From an uncultured Prevotella sp. (lineage in GTDB: Bacteria; Bacteroidota; Bacteroidia; Bacteroidales; Bacteroidaceae): DNA of 48,673 nucleotides. The notes under the pieces were generated by a model. It had not been told where the DNA came from and did not search any database. It saw nothing but the letters and a program-made list of their open reading frames with translations. The translations under genes and the position numbers were made by a program. Location: positions 1-48,673 of the forward strand of contig CALUGX010000005.1 in the NCBI GenBank assembly GCA_944320285.1. Direction: 5' to 3'. Positions 15,769 to 24,302 of the stretch are shown one piece after another (positions within the stretch are counted from its first letter, which is position 1; each line of letters begins with the position of its first letter).

Positions 15769-16628
15769 TGCTTCAATATAGCCCTTGCAACGTCTGCAAT
15801 GACATTTGCGTTGCCCTCGCTGCCGAGCCTTGTGTCCTTGACAAGCACGGCGATGTAGACGCGCCGGCCGCCGGGCAGGGTTATCACGCCCGCGTCGTTG
15901 TCGGCTATCATCGTGCCGTCGGGCAGTGTGGAGCCCGTGCCGGTCTTATGGGCGAGCGTCATTCCGGGCGCGATGGCGGCCTTTATCTTGTTAGGGCCGG
16001 TGGATGTTGACAGCAGGATACCTTTCAACAGGGCGGCGTAAGGTTCGCCGAGGATGCCGCCTTCGTAAAGTTTACGGAAAAGTTCGGCCACCGACAGCGG
16101 CGTAGAGCGGTTGTTGTAAGAGCGCATCGGGTCGGCGTGCATCGTGGCTTCGGTCTCCGTCAGGGCATAATCAGTAAGTCCTATGGCGCGCATTTCGGCG
16201 TCAACCGCCCCGATGCCACCCGCAAGGCGTATTATTATGTCACAGGCGTTGTTGTCGCTTTCGGCCACGCTGTAACGCAACAGGCTGTCTATACGTATAG
16301 TGAAGTCGCGCCCGGCGTACCGCTTCAGCATCGGGCTGTATGTGTCTTCAAGCATTTCCGATGCCTTTACTGCTATCAACGTGTCGGTCGGCGTGCCGCG
16401 CCGCTCCATCTGCCTGAGCACAGCCACAGCCCCGTGCAGCTTGAATACGCTCATCAGCGGGTAGCCGTCGGAGTTGTTTACCGTGTGCGCCTTGCCGTCG
16501 GCAATCCACGCCACACCTACCTCGGCGTCCTTGCCCTCAAGCATCCGGACTATCTCGCTTTCGGCTGTCTGCGCCACAGCGGAGACCGTTAACGGCACAA
16601 AGAGGAGTAGTAAGATTATGGCTTTCAT
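15732..16628 (-). CDS. Class A beta-lactamase, subclass A2-like
   Basis: A 298-residue periplasmic serine beta-lactamase with a signal peptide (MKAIILLLLFVPLTVSAVAQ). The active-site motifs are all present: SVFK (Ser60-Lys63), SDN (124-126), an omega-loop segment TETEATMHADPMRSYNN, and HKTGTG (Lys228). The omega-loop with MHADPMRSYNN resembles the CfxA/CepA/CblA-type A2 enzymes of Bacteroidetes. It is expected to hydrolyse penicillins or cephalosporins, but the spectrum cannot be read from sequence. The start abuts the stop of the DUF3108 gene with no gap, suggesting coupled translation. The last ten residues come from a family B repeat that also supplies the stop codon. No mobile gene lies beside it, so it looks chromosomal. 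Confidence 0.92.
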   Translation of the reverse strand: MKAIILLLLFVPLTVSAVAQTAESEIVRMLEGKDAEVGVAWIADGKAHTVNNSDGYPLMSVFKLHGAVAVLRQMERRGTPTDTLIAVKASEMLEDTYSPMLKRYAGRDFTIRIDSLLRYSVAESDNNACDIIIRLAGGIGAVDAEMRAIGLTDYALTETEATMHADPMRSYNNRSTPLSVAELFRKLYEGGILGEPYAALLKGILLSTSTGPNKIKAAIAPGMTLAHKTGTGSTLPDGTMIADNDAGVITLPGGRRVYIAVLVKDTRLGSEGNANVIADVARAILKHQSPIPSRRKGA

Positions 16629-17441
16629 TTATTTCACTTGTGAATTGATTTTGTTCTTTACGCCTTTCATGCTCGTAAGGAACGCTTTTGCCGCCCCGAA
16701 CTTCAGGAACATATCGAGTCTTACGGGCACATGGTTGGCATCGTCGGTGACAAAGAAGCGTGCAATCTCGCGCCACTTGCCATTCTCCTGCTCCGTGTAC
16801 GACAGTTCCAGACAGCGGTATTTCACGCCGTTGTCGCCCTTGACGTTCTTACGTCCGAGCAGTTTCACCCGTGCGGGGTTAAGACTGTTGCCGTCGGCTA
16901 TGCGGAAATTGATTATCTGGCCTTTCTTCCAGTGGGCCAGGTCGAAGCTGCGGGCGCGCAGAAATATGTTCATCATGTCGTAGACGCATTCTCCGGGATT
17001 GAGCGAACGGCGTTTGCGCGTGCCGTCCTTGTAAAGCCTGCTCTGCGTTATGTGACACTTTCTTCCCGGATATTTGTACCACACTTCGTCCACAGTGTAA
17101 CGCTTTCCTTCAAGTGCCCCCTTGCGGTAATACAGCGGAGCGAGGTTGAGCGACGAGTAACACAGCAGCGTGTCGCGCATCACGAAGATTTTGTCCATCT
17201 TGCTGTTGCCCTTCGTCGTCAAGCTGGCACGGTAAGCGTTTTGACCGTTATACTTGCTTTGCACGACATACATCGACGCCGTGCCCACTTTAACCCATAC
17301 AAATTTCCAGTTGAAATACAAGTTATAAGAAAGGAACTCGCCCGACTTGAACGCCGTGTTCCTGAACTCACACTGGGCTTTCGCCGCGCCGACGGCGCAT
17401 AACATGACGGCCGTCAGCATGAAAATCCTCAGATGTCTCAT
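16629..17441 (-). CDS. DUF3108 domain-containing exported protein
   Basis: A 270-residue protein with a signal peptide (MRHLRIFMLTAVMLCAVGAAKAQ). The mature part begins FRNTAFKSGEFLSYNLYFNWKFVWVKVGTA, the start of the DUF3108 family. DUF3108 proteins are predicted periplasmic beta-barrel or half-barrel proteins of unknown function. Late strands (YRCLELSYTE, REIARFFVTDDANHVPVRLDMFLKFG) fit the fold. Its stop codon directly abuts the ATG of the beta-lactamase gene, so the two are likely co-expressed. Whether that matters biologically is unknown. Confidence 0.88.
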   Translation of the reverse strand: MRHLRIFMLTAVMLCAVGAAKAQCEFRNTAFKSGEFLSYNLYFNWKFVWVKVGTASMYVVQSKYNGQNAYRASLTTKGNSKMDKIFVMRDTLLCYSSLNLAPLYYRKGALEGKRYTVDEVWYKYPGRKCHITQSRLYKDGTRKRRSLNPGECVYDMMNIFLRARSFDLAHWKKGQIINFRIADGNSLNPARVKLLGRKNVKGDNGVKYRCLELSYTEQENGKWREIARFFVTDDANHVPVRLDMFLKFGAAKAFLTSMKGVKNKINSQVK

Positions 17442-17511
17442 AAGCGTATCACTTTTTTGAGGAAGCCATGAAAGTTAAATACAGTAATACCAGGCTCCCT
17501 TAGGTTAACTG

Positions 17512-19530
17512 TCAATCACCCGGATAGGTTATGCCCAGCTTGCCGGCACGTTCCTGGTTGCGCCGCTTGATGGTCTTTTCCTTCTCAGGCTTCTGCTTGG
17601 TTATTGCCAAAGGCTTCTGTAAATAGAGACTGCGCGCCGTGGGGTTCCACGTCAGCGTAAGATCCCATTTAGCCTTGCATTCTATTTTTTCGGGATAATA
17701 ATACGTCGTTTCGGCCTGCCGCCCGGCGGCGTAGTCGCCCGTGTCCCACTCGCCGTTGCGGTTGGTGTCGATGAACATCCGCACGTAATACGTGCCCGGA
17801 TTTACGTAAAAGAACTCCGCCGTGCCGTTGTTTGTCGCCGTTTCCATAACCGGCTCATCAGACGAGTTGAGCAGCTGCACCACTACGGCGGTGTCGGCCA
17901 TGCCCGTGATGTCGAGCAACAGCGAGGCATAAGCATCTTCGCCTTTCACCTTAAAGCCCTGCTTGAACGGCGCAGTTGACTTGCCATAGATGTCGGTGAA
18001 AGCCAAGGTGTCAATCTCAAGACTGTATTCAACGCCCGGACGCCACTCTCCGAGTATCTCGTATGTGCGGTTGCGCCCTTCCTTCTGACGGAAGACGAAC
18101 GGCGCACGGTACCACAACGTGTCGTGTTTCGAGTAAAGGTGTATGCACGATGTGTCAGCCTTAATCAGCGGCACAGGCATTTCTATGGCGATGTTTTGGT
18201 TGGGGGCAGGTTCCGATGGAGCATGGTATTTCGGCTCAAGCAGCTCCACGGGGTACGTCTCCTCATACTTCCTGCCGCGCTTCTTGGCCCTGTCCTGCTT
18301 CTTCTTCCATTCCTCGTACTGGTCGGCCTTCTGCTTCATGCGCTTCTCATAAGGCACTTTCGCCAGCATATCCGTAGTGTCGGTTTGCAACCGCAGCACG
18401 CCGAGCGTGTCCGTAGCCATGTATTTCAGTTCCATGCGCAGCGTGTCTTGGTTCACGAGCGTGGTGTCTTTAAGCCAGTAAGTTATGGTATCGCGCTTCT
18501 CCGACATTTCCACGATAAAAGCATTTTCGGCGTCGAAGTTAAGCCCCTTTATTTGCGGCATCAGGCTGTCACCGTAACTGAAGAACAGCGTGAAGTGGTC
18601 CGGCTCCGCCCTCTCAGTCTTTATCAGGTAACGGTCGGTCTGCGTTTCCGTGAAGGCACGCAGCGTGATGTCGTCGGGCAGAAAGTGAGTGTACCCCACG
18701 CGAGCTATCGAGTCGATGTGCAACGAGTCACGCCAGATGGTGTCTTGGCGTATGTCGGGCTTGAACGTCGGTGTTACGACGTCGGGCGTAAAAGCTATCT
18801 GTTCGCTCTTTTGGTTGAACACATAGTTATTGTCGGCGTCTTGCAGGGCATAGATGCGGTAATCGCCGGGTGCTATACCTTTTATAATAAACTTGCCCCG
18901 ACTGTCAGTACGCGACACGCGGAGCATAGGTTTCTTCGTGAAAGCTGTGTCGCTCAGGTCTGAGTACAACCCCACGAGTATGCCTTTTATAGGCTCAAGG
19001 TTTTGTGCGTCGAGTACATAACCGGCCACTTCGAGCGTGTCGATGTGGTCGCCGGTCGAAAACGAATATGTATAGTTGCCCAAGGGGTTGCCCTCGTTGT
19101 TGTCACTGATAGCGTCGGAGAAGTCAACGGTGTACGTGGTGTTAGGCTTCAACGAGTCTTTAAGCTCCACTTCTATCTTCTTGCCGGCGGCCTGTATCTC
19201 GGCCTGCTCTATCTGCGGTGGCGATATTACAACCTTTTCCGTGGGGTTGTCTACCTGTATGTATTCGTCGAAGTATATGCTTATTTTGCGGCTGTTCACG
19301 TTTACGCCCTTGTCTTGCGGCGTAGTGCGCACGATGCTCGGCGGCGTCTCGTCGTACCATCCGCCGTCGGGCTGTCCCATTTTGGCGCACGACGCCACCA
19401 ACAAGCACACCGCAGCCATCAGCCACAGCACGCCGCGCCTTGGCTTATTAGCCTCATCAGTTCTATCGGACTTATATGCCAAATCAGCCAGAAAGGTCAA
19501 ATATGACGTTATAGCTTGCCTAATTCTCAT
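17512..19530 (-). CDS. Ig-like (SbsA/Big_5 type) lipoprotein
   Basis: A 672-residue protein. A hydrophobic segment VLWLMAAVCLLVASCAK (lipobox Cys near residue 48) marks a lipoprotein. The domain PPSIVRTTPQDKGVNVNSRKI...IYFDEYI with SFSTGD is a bacterial Ig-like fold (about 60-160), followed by a carboxypeptidase-regulatory-like beta domain (VAGYVLDAQNLEPIKGILVGLY...GIAPGDYRIYALQD) and a long beta-rich C-terminal half. Start 19530 gives a long N-terminal lead but overlaps the GH3 stop by 11 bp, typical of coupling; internal starts near 19431 or 19419 are possible. Likely anchored in the outer membrane or facing the periplasm; function unknown. Confidence 0.82.
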   Translation of the reverse strand: MRIRQAITSYLTFLADLAYKSDRTDEANKPRRGVLWLMAAVCLLVASCAKMGQPDGGWYDETPPSIVRTTPQDKGVNVNSRKISIYFDEYIQVDNPTEKVVISPPQIEQAEIQAAGKKIEVELKDSLKPNTTYTVDFSDAISDNNEGNPLGNYTYSFSTGDHIDTLEVAGYVLDAQNLEPIKGILVGLYSDLSDTAFTKKPMLRVSRTDSRGKFIIKGIAPGDYRIYALQDADNNYVFNQKSEQIAFTPDVVTPTFKPDIRQDTIWRDSLHIDSIARVGYTHFLPDDITLRAFTETQTDRYLIKTERAEPDHFTLFFSYGDSLMPQIKGLNFDAENAFIVEMSEKRDTITYWLKDTTLVNQDTLRMELKYMATDTLGVLRLQTDTTDMLAKVPYEKRMKQKADQYEEWKKKQDRAKKRGRKYEETYPVELLEPKYHAPSEPAPNQNIAIEMPVPLIKADTSCIHLYSKHDTLWYRAPFVFRQKEGRNRTYEILGEWRPGVEYSLEIDTLAFTDIYGKSTAPFKQGFKVKGEDAYASLLLDITGMADTAVVVQLLNSSDEPVMETATNNGTAEFFYVNPGTYYVRMFIDTNRNGEWDTGDYAAGRQAETTYYYPEKIECKAKWDLTLTWNPTARSLYLQKPLAITKQKPEKEKTIKRRNQERAGKLGITYPGD

Positions 19531-21043
19531 TATTCATTGTATTCAGCCTCAGCAGCTGTTCCATTATGTCGCGGTTGTTGCAGAGGCGCGGCACCTTGTG
19601 CTGGCCGCCGAGCTTGCCCTTCGACTTCAGCCAGTCATTGAACAGCCCGCATCGCGCTTTCACCACCTCAAGGTGCTGCAGGGTGATGTCCTTGTAACGT
19701 TTGGCCTCGTAATCGCTGTTTATCTCTTGCAATTTCTTGTCGAGTATCGAGGCGAAAGCGTCCATGTCTTCAGGTTCCTTGGCAAACTCCACGAGCCACT
19801 GGTGGCGGCATTTGGCGTTGCCGTCCATGAACACCGGAGCCGCCGTGTACTCGCTCACCTCGGCACCGGTCTTGCGGCACGCCTCGGCGAGGCCCTGCTC
19901 GGCATTGTCAACGATGAGTTCTTCGCCGAAGGCGTTGATAAAACTCTTTGTACGGCCCGTTATTATGAACTTGTAGGGGTTGGTTGACGTGAATTTCACC
20001 GTGTCGCCGATGATGTAACGCCACAGCCCGCACGACGTGGAAATCACCATAGCATAGTTTACGCCCGTGCTAACCCCTTCAAGCGGGAGCACCGTGGGGT
20101 GTTCCTTGCCATACTCGTCCATCGGTATGAACTCGTAATAAACGCCGTAGTCAAGCATCAGCAGCATCGACGGGTCGGCGGGATTGCTCTGCAACCCGAA
20201 GAAGCCTTCACTTGCGTTGTATGTCTCCATGTAGTGCATCCTCGGCGAAGTGATGAGCTGCCGGTACTGCTTGCGGTAAGGCGTAAAGGCCACACCACCG
20301 TGGAAGAATACCTCCAAGTTGGGCCACACCTCCTCAAGATGTGTCTTGCCGCTAAGTTCCATGACGCGCGTCAGCACCGATAGCATCCACGAGGGCACAC
20401 CGCTCAGGTTGGTGACGTTCTTTGTAATCGTCTCCCGCGCGATGCGGTCGCGCTTCACCTCGAAGTCTGACAGCAGGGCAGTCTGCTTCTTCGGCACGCG
20501 GACAAGGTTCACAAGCGGGTTGATGTTCTCTATCAATATCGCGCTCAGGTCGCCCACGAGACTGTTGTGCTCGTTATAGTTGGGCGAGTGGCTGCCGCCG
20601 AGTATGAGCCCCTTGCCGTCGAACATCCGGCTCTCCGGGTTGTTGCCGAGGTATATGGCCACGGCGTCGGTGCCTCCCTGGTAGTGAATGTGCTTCAGGC
20701 CCTCACGACTTACCGGTATAAACTTGCTCTTGTCATTGGTCGTGCCTGATGACTTGGCATACCATTTCACAACGCCCGGCCATAACACGTCAGCCTCGCC
20801 GTGGCGCATACGGTCGATATATTCTTTCAGGTCGTCGTAAGTGTTCAGCGGCACGTTTGCCGTGAAGCCTTCATACGATGATATGTTACCGAAGATATGT
20901 CGGCGTCCGTATTCCGTATCTTTCGCGTTCGCCAAGAGGTATTTCAGCACGTCGGTCTGTATAGCCGCGCCGTCGCTTGCGTAATGCTCAAGTTCCTTCC
21001 ACCTCGGCGCGAAGAAATTTCTTGCTATGCTTGTAATGCTCAT
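19520..21043 (-). CDS. GH3 auxin-responsive promoter family protein (acyl-adenylating enzyme)
   Basis: A 507-residue cytoplasmic protein of the GH3 family, named after plant enzymes that join amino acids to hormone acids through acyl-adenylates. Motifs: YAKSSGTTNDKSKFIPVS (P-loop-like ATP-binding, about 98-115), YNASEGFFGLQ, LEGVSTGVNYAMVISTSCGLWRYIIGDTVKF, and the C-terminal hinge GRTKSFINAFGEELIVDNAE. Bacterial substrates are unknown. It heads an operon: the next gene (Ig-like lipoprotein) overlaps it by 11 bp. It lies about 27 bp downstream of a TAATTTTG element. It is well conserved in Bacteroidales; the pairing with a lipoprotein suggests an envelope-related role, which is inference. Confidence 0.9.
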   Translation of the reverse strand: MSITSIARNFFAPRWKELEHYASDGAAIQTDVLKYLLANAKDTEYGRRHIFGNISSYEGFTANVPLNTYDDLKEYIDRMRHGEADVLWPGVVKWYAKSSGTTNDKSKFIPVSREGLKHIHYQGGTDAVAIYLGNNPESRMFDGKGLILGGSHSPNYNEHNSLVGDLSAILIENINPLVNLVRVPKKQTALLSDFEVKRDRIARETITKNVTNLSGVPSWMLSVLTRVMELSGKTHLEEVWPNLEVFFHGGVAFTPYRKQYRQLITSPRMHYMETYNASEGFFGLQSNPADPSMLLMLDYGVYYEFIPMDEYGKEHPTVLPLEGVSTGVNYAMVISTSCGLWRYIIGDTVKFTSTNPYKFIITGRTKSFINAFGEELIVDNAEQGLAEACRKTGAEVSEYTAAPVFMDGNAKCRHQWLVEFAKEPEDMDAFASILDKKLQEINSDYEAKRYKDITLQHLEVVKARCGLFNDWLKSKGKLGGQHKVPRLCNNRDIMEQLLRLNTMNNEN

Positions 21044-21069
21044 CTTTTCAAAATAAGATGTTGACCGTG

Positions 21070-21102
21070 CAAAATTAAGCTAAACTTTTCTAATACTACA
21101 AT
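21070..21102 (-). promoter_or_regulatory. Probable promoter of the GH3-lipoprotein operon
   Basis: On the minus strand, ATTG (21099-21102), 21-bp spacer and TAATTTTG (21070-21077). The -7 element is a full match; the -33 element and spacing are off consensus. Confidence 0.5.
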
Positions 21103-21117
21103 ATTTCACATATTTTT

Positions 21118-21230
21118 TAGCAGTTAAGGAGTTAGGAAGTTATGGGTTAAGACAACGGCATTATTATTTGTATGAAAAGAAATCAGCCATAAAAACATTT
21201 GTTTTTAACGTCCTAACTCCTTAACCACTA
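21118..21230. repeat. Family D inverted repeat between the response regulator and GH3 genes
   Basis: Left arm TAGCAGTTAAGGAGTTAGGA (21118-21137) and right arm, the inverse of TAGTGGTTAAGGAGTTAGGA (21211-21230), differ at two positions and enclose 73 bp of AT-rich sequence. No gene lies in it. Confidence 0.7.
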
Positions 21231-21240
21231 AGATAAAGAA

Positions 21241-21906
21241 CTACTTATCCCCCGTGATTTCCGAGGCATTGATGTAGCCGCGTGCCACGGCCTTTACTAT
21301 CAGCTCCGCCATATTGCGTGCGCCGAGCTTTGTGAAGAGGCGTTTACGGTGTGTCTCCACGGTGTTTTCCGATATGAACAGCATTGCGGCAATCTCTTTA
21401 GAGGTGTGGCCGCCGGCTAAGGCGTTGAGAATTTCAATCTCACGCACTGACGGGTGCTCGATGAGCTGCTTGCCGCCGGTGAGCTTCTTTTTCAGTCCGG
21501 GACAGAAATATTGCTCACCGTTCATCACCGTCGTTATGGCATCCACCATCTGCATGAAGTCGGTGGATTTGAACATTATGGCATTGACGTCCTTGTCGAG
21601 CATACGCCTCAACAGCCACACCTCCTCATGGATGGTGTTCACAATTATGCGTGCGTCTGCATACACTGCGCGTATGGTGTCGATAAGTTCAAAGCCGTCG
21701 ATGTCGGGCATACCAATGTCGATGACGTAAACATCGAAGCGCTTGACTGGCAGGACGTTTATCAAGTCGGCGGAACGTATGAAGGTTTCTACGTTGCAGA
21801 CCCCGCAGCCCTGCATCAAACTCTTGAAGCCTTCAAGTATCAGCGCATGGTCATCTACTATCGCAAGCGACAGGTCTTGCAATATGTATTTTTGTGCCTC
21901 ATTCAT
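21241..21906 (-). CDS. NarL/FixJ-type response regulator
   Basis: A 221-residue two-component response regulator. The receiver domain starts LSLAIVDDHALILEGFKSLM, with the phospho-acceptor Asp in FDVYVIDIGMPDIDGFEL. The C-terminal LuxR-type HTH reads SVREIEILNALAGGHTSKEI, then ISENTVETHRKRLFTKLGARNMAEL. Start 21906 (MNEAQKYILQDL) is preferred; the longer frame from 21981 adds residues (MNYELN...) that come from a family C repeat. It pairs with the histidine kinase encoded 162 bp upstream on the same strand. Target genes are unknown. Confidence 0.92.
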   Translation of the reverse strand: MNEAQKYILQDLSLAIVDDHALILEGFKSLMQGCGVCNVETFIRSADLINVLPVKRFDVYVIDIGMPDIDGFELIDTIRAVYADARIIVNTIHEEVWLLRRMLDKDVNAIMFKSTDFMQMVDAITTVMNGEQYFCPGLKKKLTGGKQLIEHPSVREIEILNALAGGHTSKEIAAMLFISENTVETHRKRLFTKLGARNMAELIVKAVARGYINASEITGDK

Positions 21907-21967
21907 CGGGGCAAAATTATACCATACGTTCATATTTGCAATAACGGAAATCCGTGGTTTTTTATTT

Positions 21968-22092
21968 AATTCATAATTCACAATTCATAATTGGGTGGAT
22001 GGCATTCTTTCAGTTTATACATTATTTATAGTACTCAATCAGCCCAATTATGAATTATGAATTATGAATTATGAATTGTGAATTATGAATTG
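21968..22092. repeat. Family C inverted repeat between the two-component genes
   Basis: Left arm AATTCATAATTCACAATTCA... (28 bp, 21968-21995, ending in GGG) is mirrored by a right block starting CCCAATTATGAATT at 22043, expanded by extra GAATTAT units up to 22092. The right block overlaps the last codons of the histidine kinase gene. The spacer between arms (47 bp) holds nothing recognisable. Confidence 0.8.
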
Positions 22093-23862
22093 AACAATGG
22101 TTTTTCCGTCCCTGCGCTCCATCGTCAGCCGGCCGCCTACGGCCTCGGCGCGCTGTCGCATGGTGCGCCGTCCTATGCCAGCGCCGCGCGTCTTGGCGGG
22201 TTCGCCGTCGTCTGCTATTGTAAGGATGACGTCGCCTCCGTCTTCGGCGAGTGTTACGTCAACGTGGTGCGCGCCCGAATGCTTCACGGCGTTGGCCACG
22301 GCCTCCTGTGCTATGCGGTAGATTTCAAGCGCGGCGGCGTCGGGCACGGCAGTCCAGTCGGCAGTGTCAGGCACGGCCGTGAACACCACTTCGCAGCCGG
22401 CGGCAGCGGCCATACGCCCGATATAATCGTCGAGCACCATGCTGATGTCGGCATATTTAAACTCCGGAGGCATCAGCTCGTGCGACACACGGCGCACCTG
22501 TTCGCGGCAGGCGGCGAGCATTTTCCCGGCAGAAGATGTCCCTCCAAGGCCTTCCACGGCAGAGAGGGAACCTTGTGCGGCGTCAACATTTTCCGACGGT
22601 TCCCCGTCCGTTCCCTTCCGGGAGGCCTGCAATGGGTTAGCCGCCAATAAAAGCTCCACTGTGTAAAGGTCGTTGCACACGCCGTCGTGCAACTCCTTGG
22701 CGAGCCGTTCGCGCTCGGTCTCCAATCCGTCGATATAGCGCATCGTCAGGCGCCGGTCGGTGTCAGCCTTCAACCGGGCGAACTCAGCTTCGCGCTCCCT
22801 CGCCTTTCGGCGTTGCGAATGGACATAGAGCGACACTAACACGGCGCAAACGAGCACCACCAGCGCGGCCACGGCCATGTACATCCTCGTGCGCAGCAGC
22901 CGCGCCTCGCTGTTCACGAGGGCCAGCTCCTTCTCCTTTGTCTGGTACTTCACGGTCAAGTCGCCCAAGCTCTCGGCCTTGTCCTTCTCATACAGGCTGT
23001 CCTTCAGCGCGGCGGCCTTGCCGAGGCAGTCGTAAGCCTTGCGCCACTCGCCGAGACGGGCCCAGGCCTCGTGCATATTGTTATAACAGTCGTAAACCAC
23101 AAAGGGCATACCCTCCACACCGTCAAGTGAGAGTATCTTGTCAAACAACGTTATAGCCTCACGCCAACGCCCGTGGTTCATCTCCACGCCGCAGAGAATT
23201 TGGTAATACGCCATGAGCGTCATCGTGTCGCTCACCTTGACCTCAATCCGCCTGCAACGCCCGCGCCACAGAGCCTCGGCCTTGGCATCGCCCTTGCGGT
23301 CGGACAAGGCCACCATGTAGGCCGCCGCACTCAGCGCAGCCCCGTGGCGCCCCGTCTCTGCGGCCAGGCCGTAGGCCGACGACAACAGTCGCGAGGCCGA
23401 TGCGTCATCGCCGCACATCATGAATATCAGGCCGTTCTGGGCGAAGAGCTGGCTCTTCAGTTCCTTGTCGGCGCACTTCGCGCCCCAGTTCTCCGACAGG
23501 CGGGCATAATACAGTGCCTCATTCTTATGTTTCATGTCGACGTGCAGCGTGGCGAGGTTAAGATAGAGCACGGCCGCCTCCTGCCTCGCCTCCTCGCCGG
23601 CCTTGCGCTTGAAGGCCTCGGTGGTGCACATCTTCAGGGCCGCGTTATAATGCTTCAGGGCCTCGTCGAGCTTGCCCTGCGTGCGCAGGTAGACGCCCAA
23701 GGACGAGTTCACGCCTATCAGGGCCGTGGTGTCGCCCGCGTCTTCAGCCACGCGCAAGGCTTCCTCGGCCACAATCATGGCCGAATCGTTCTTGCCGGCG
23801 GCTAAAGCGGACGGCACGGCCGCCGCAATGATCACAGATAATAATAGGTGTCTCAGTTTCAT
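22069..23862 (-). CDS. TPR-containing sensor histidine kinase (HisKA_3 type)
   Basis: A 597-residue membrane kinase. Signal peptide MKLRHLLLSVIIAAAVPSALA (start 23862; the frame begins earlier at 23916 without good support). A periplasmic TPR-like sensor region runs to about 300 (for example AALKMCTTEAFKRKAGEEAR, LYLNLATLHVDMKHKNEALYYARLSE). One TM helix (MYMAVAALVVLVCAVLVSLYV) and a short coiled coil follow. The HisKA_3 helix ERERLAKELHDGVCNDLYTV carries the phospho-acceptor His. A HATPase_c domain has a clear N-box (AVANAVKHSGAHHV) and a G-box (ILTIADDGEPAKTRGAGIGRR). The last residues, FIIHNS, and the stop are encoded in a family C repeat. It pairs with the downstream NarL-type regulator. 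Confidence 0.92.
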   Translation of the reverse strand: MKLRHLLLSVIIAAAVPSALAAGKNDSAMIVAEEALRVAEDAGDTTALIGVNSSLGVYLRTQGKLDEALKHYNAALKMCTTEAFKRKAGEEARQEAAVLYLNLATLHVDMKHKNEALYYARLSENWGAKCADKELKSQLFAQNGLIFMMCGDDASASRLLSSAYGLAAETGRHGAALSAAAYMVALSDRKGDAKAEALWRGRCRRIEVKVSDTMTLMAYYQILCGVEMNHGRWREAITLFDKILSLDGVEGMPFVVYDCYNNMHEAWARLGEWRKAYDCLGKAAALKDSLYEKDKAESLGDLTVKYQTKEKELALVNSEARLLRTRMYMAVAALVVLVCAVLVSLYVHSQRRKAREREAEFARLKADTDRRLTMRYIDGLETERERLAKELHDGVCNDLYTVELLLAANPLQASRKGTDGEPSENVDAAQGSLSAVEGLGGTSSAGKMLAACREQVRRVSHELMPPEFKYADISMVLDDYIGRMAAAAGCEVVFTAVPDTADWTAVPDAAALEIYRIAQEAVANAVKHSGAHHVDVTLAEDGGDVILTIADDGEPAKTRGAGIGRRTMRQRAEAVGGRLTMERRDGKTIVQFIIHNS

Positions 23863-23919
23863 GGCATTAGGATTTTTATTAAATGGCACAGGATTTATCA
23901 AAAAGGTCGTGTACATCTA

Positions 23920-23927
23920 CAAAAGTA
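23920..23927 (-). promoter_or_regulatory. Probable -7 element of the histidine kinase gene
   Basis: TACTTTTG on the minus strand fits TAnnTTTG, about 58 bp before the start. No good TTTG is found at the expected -33 position. Confidence 0.4.
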
Positions 23928-23999
23928 CGAAAATTTTACGTGAACGCGATGGATTTACGTACATTTTTTATGAATGTTACGCAAAGTTCCCATTCATTA

Positions 24000-24062
24000 G
24001 TAGTTAAAGGAGTTAAAATAATTAATCGCTCCATGCGGTCGCTAAGGAGTTAAAGACAAATG
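24000..24062. repeat. Family D repeat copy
   Basis: GTTAAAGGAGTTAAAA, then TCGCTCCATGCGGTCGCTAA and GGAGTTAAAGACAAATGC. Nearly the same block is at 47221-47283, and an inverted one at 36226-36292. The rest of the spacer 23863-24302 shows no gene; an RBS-like AAAGGACACC precedes the lipoprotein gene at 24303. Confidence 0.75.
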
Positions 24063-24302
24063 CTTAGTTTGTTCATGTGCATTTGACATGATCAGGATAT
24101 TTGCGGACATTCATCAATTCTTTCACTAATACGCATAAAATTCCACGGCTGATGACGCGCTGTGCAAACAGTATATTAACATTGATTAACCATTAAGCGT
24201 GCAAGTTTCATCCGCAACCGCTGTTTTCAAACATGAAGACGTCTTTCAAACTTAAACGAAAACCCATTAATAATTTAACAAAAAAGAAAAAAGGACACCG
24301 CT

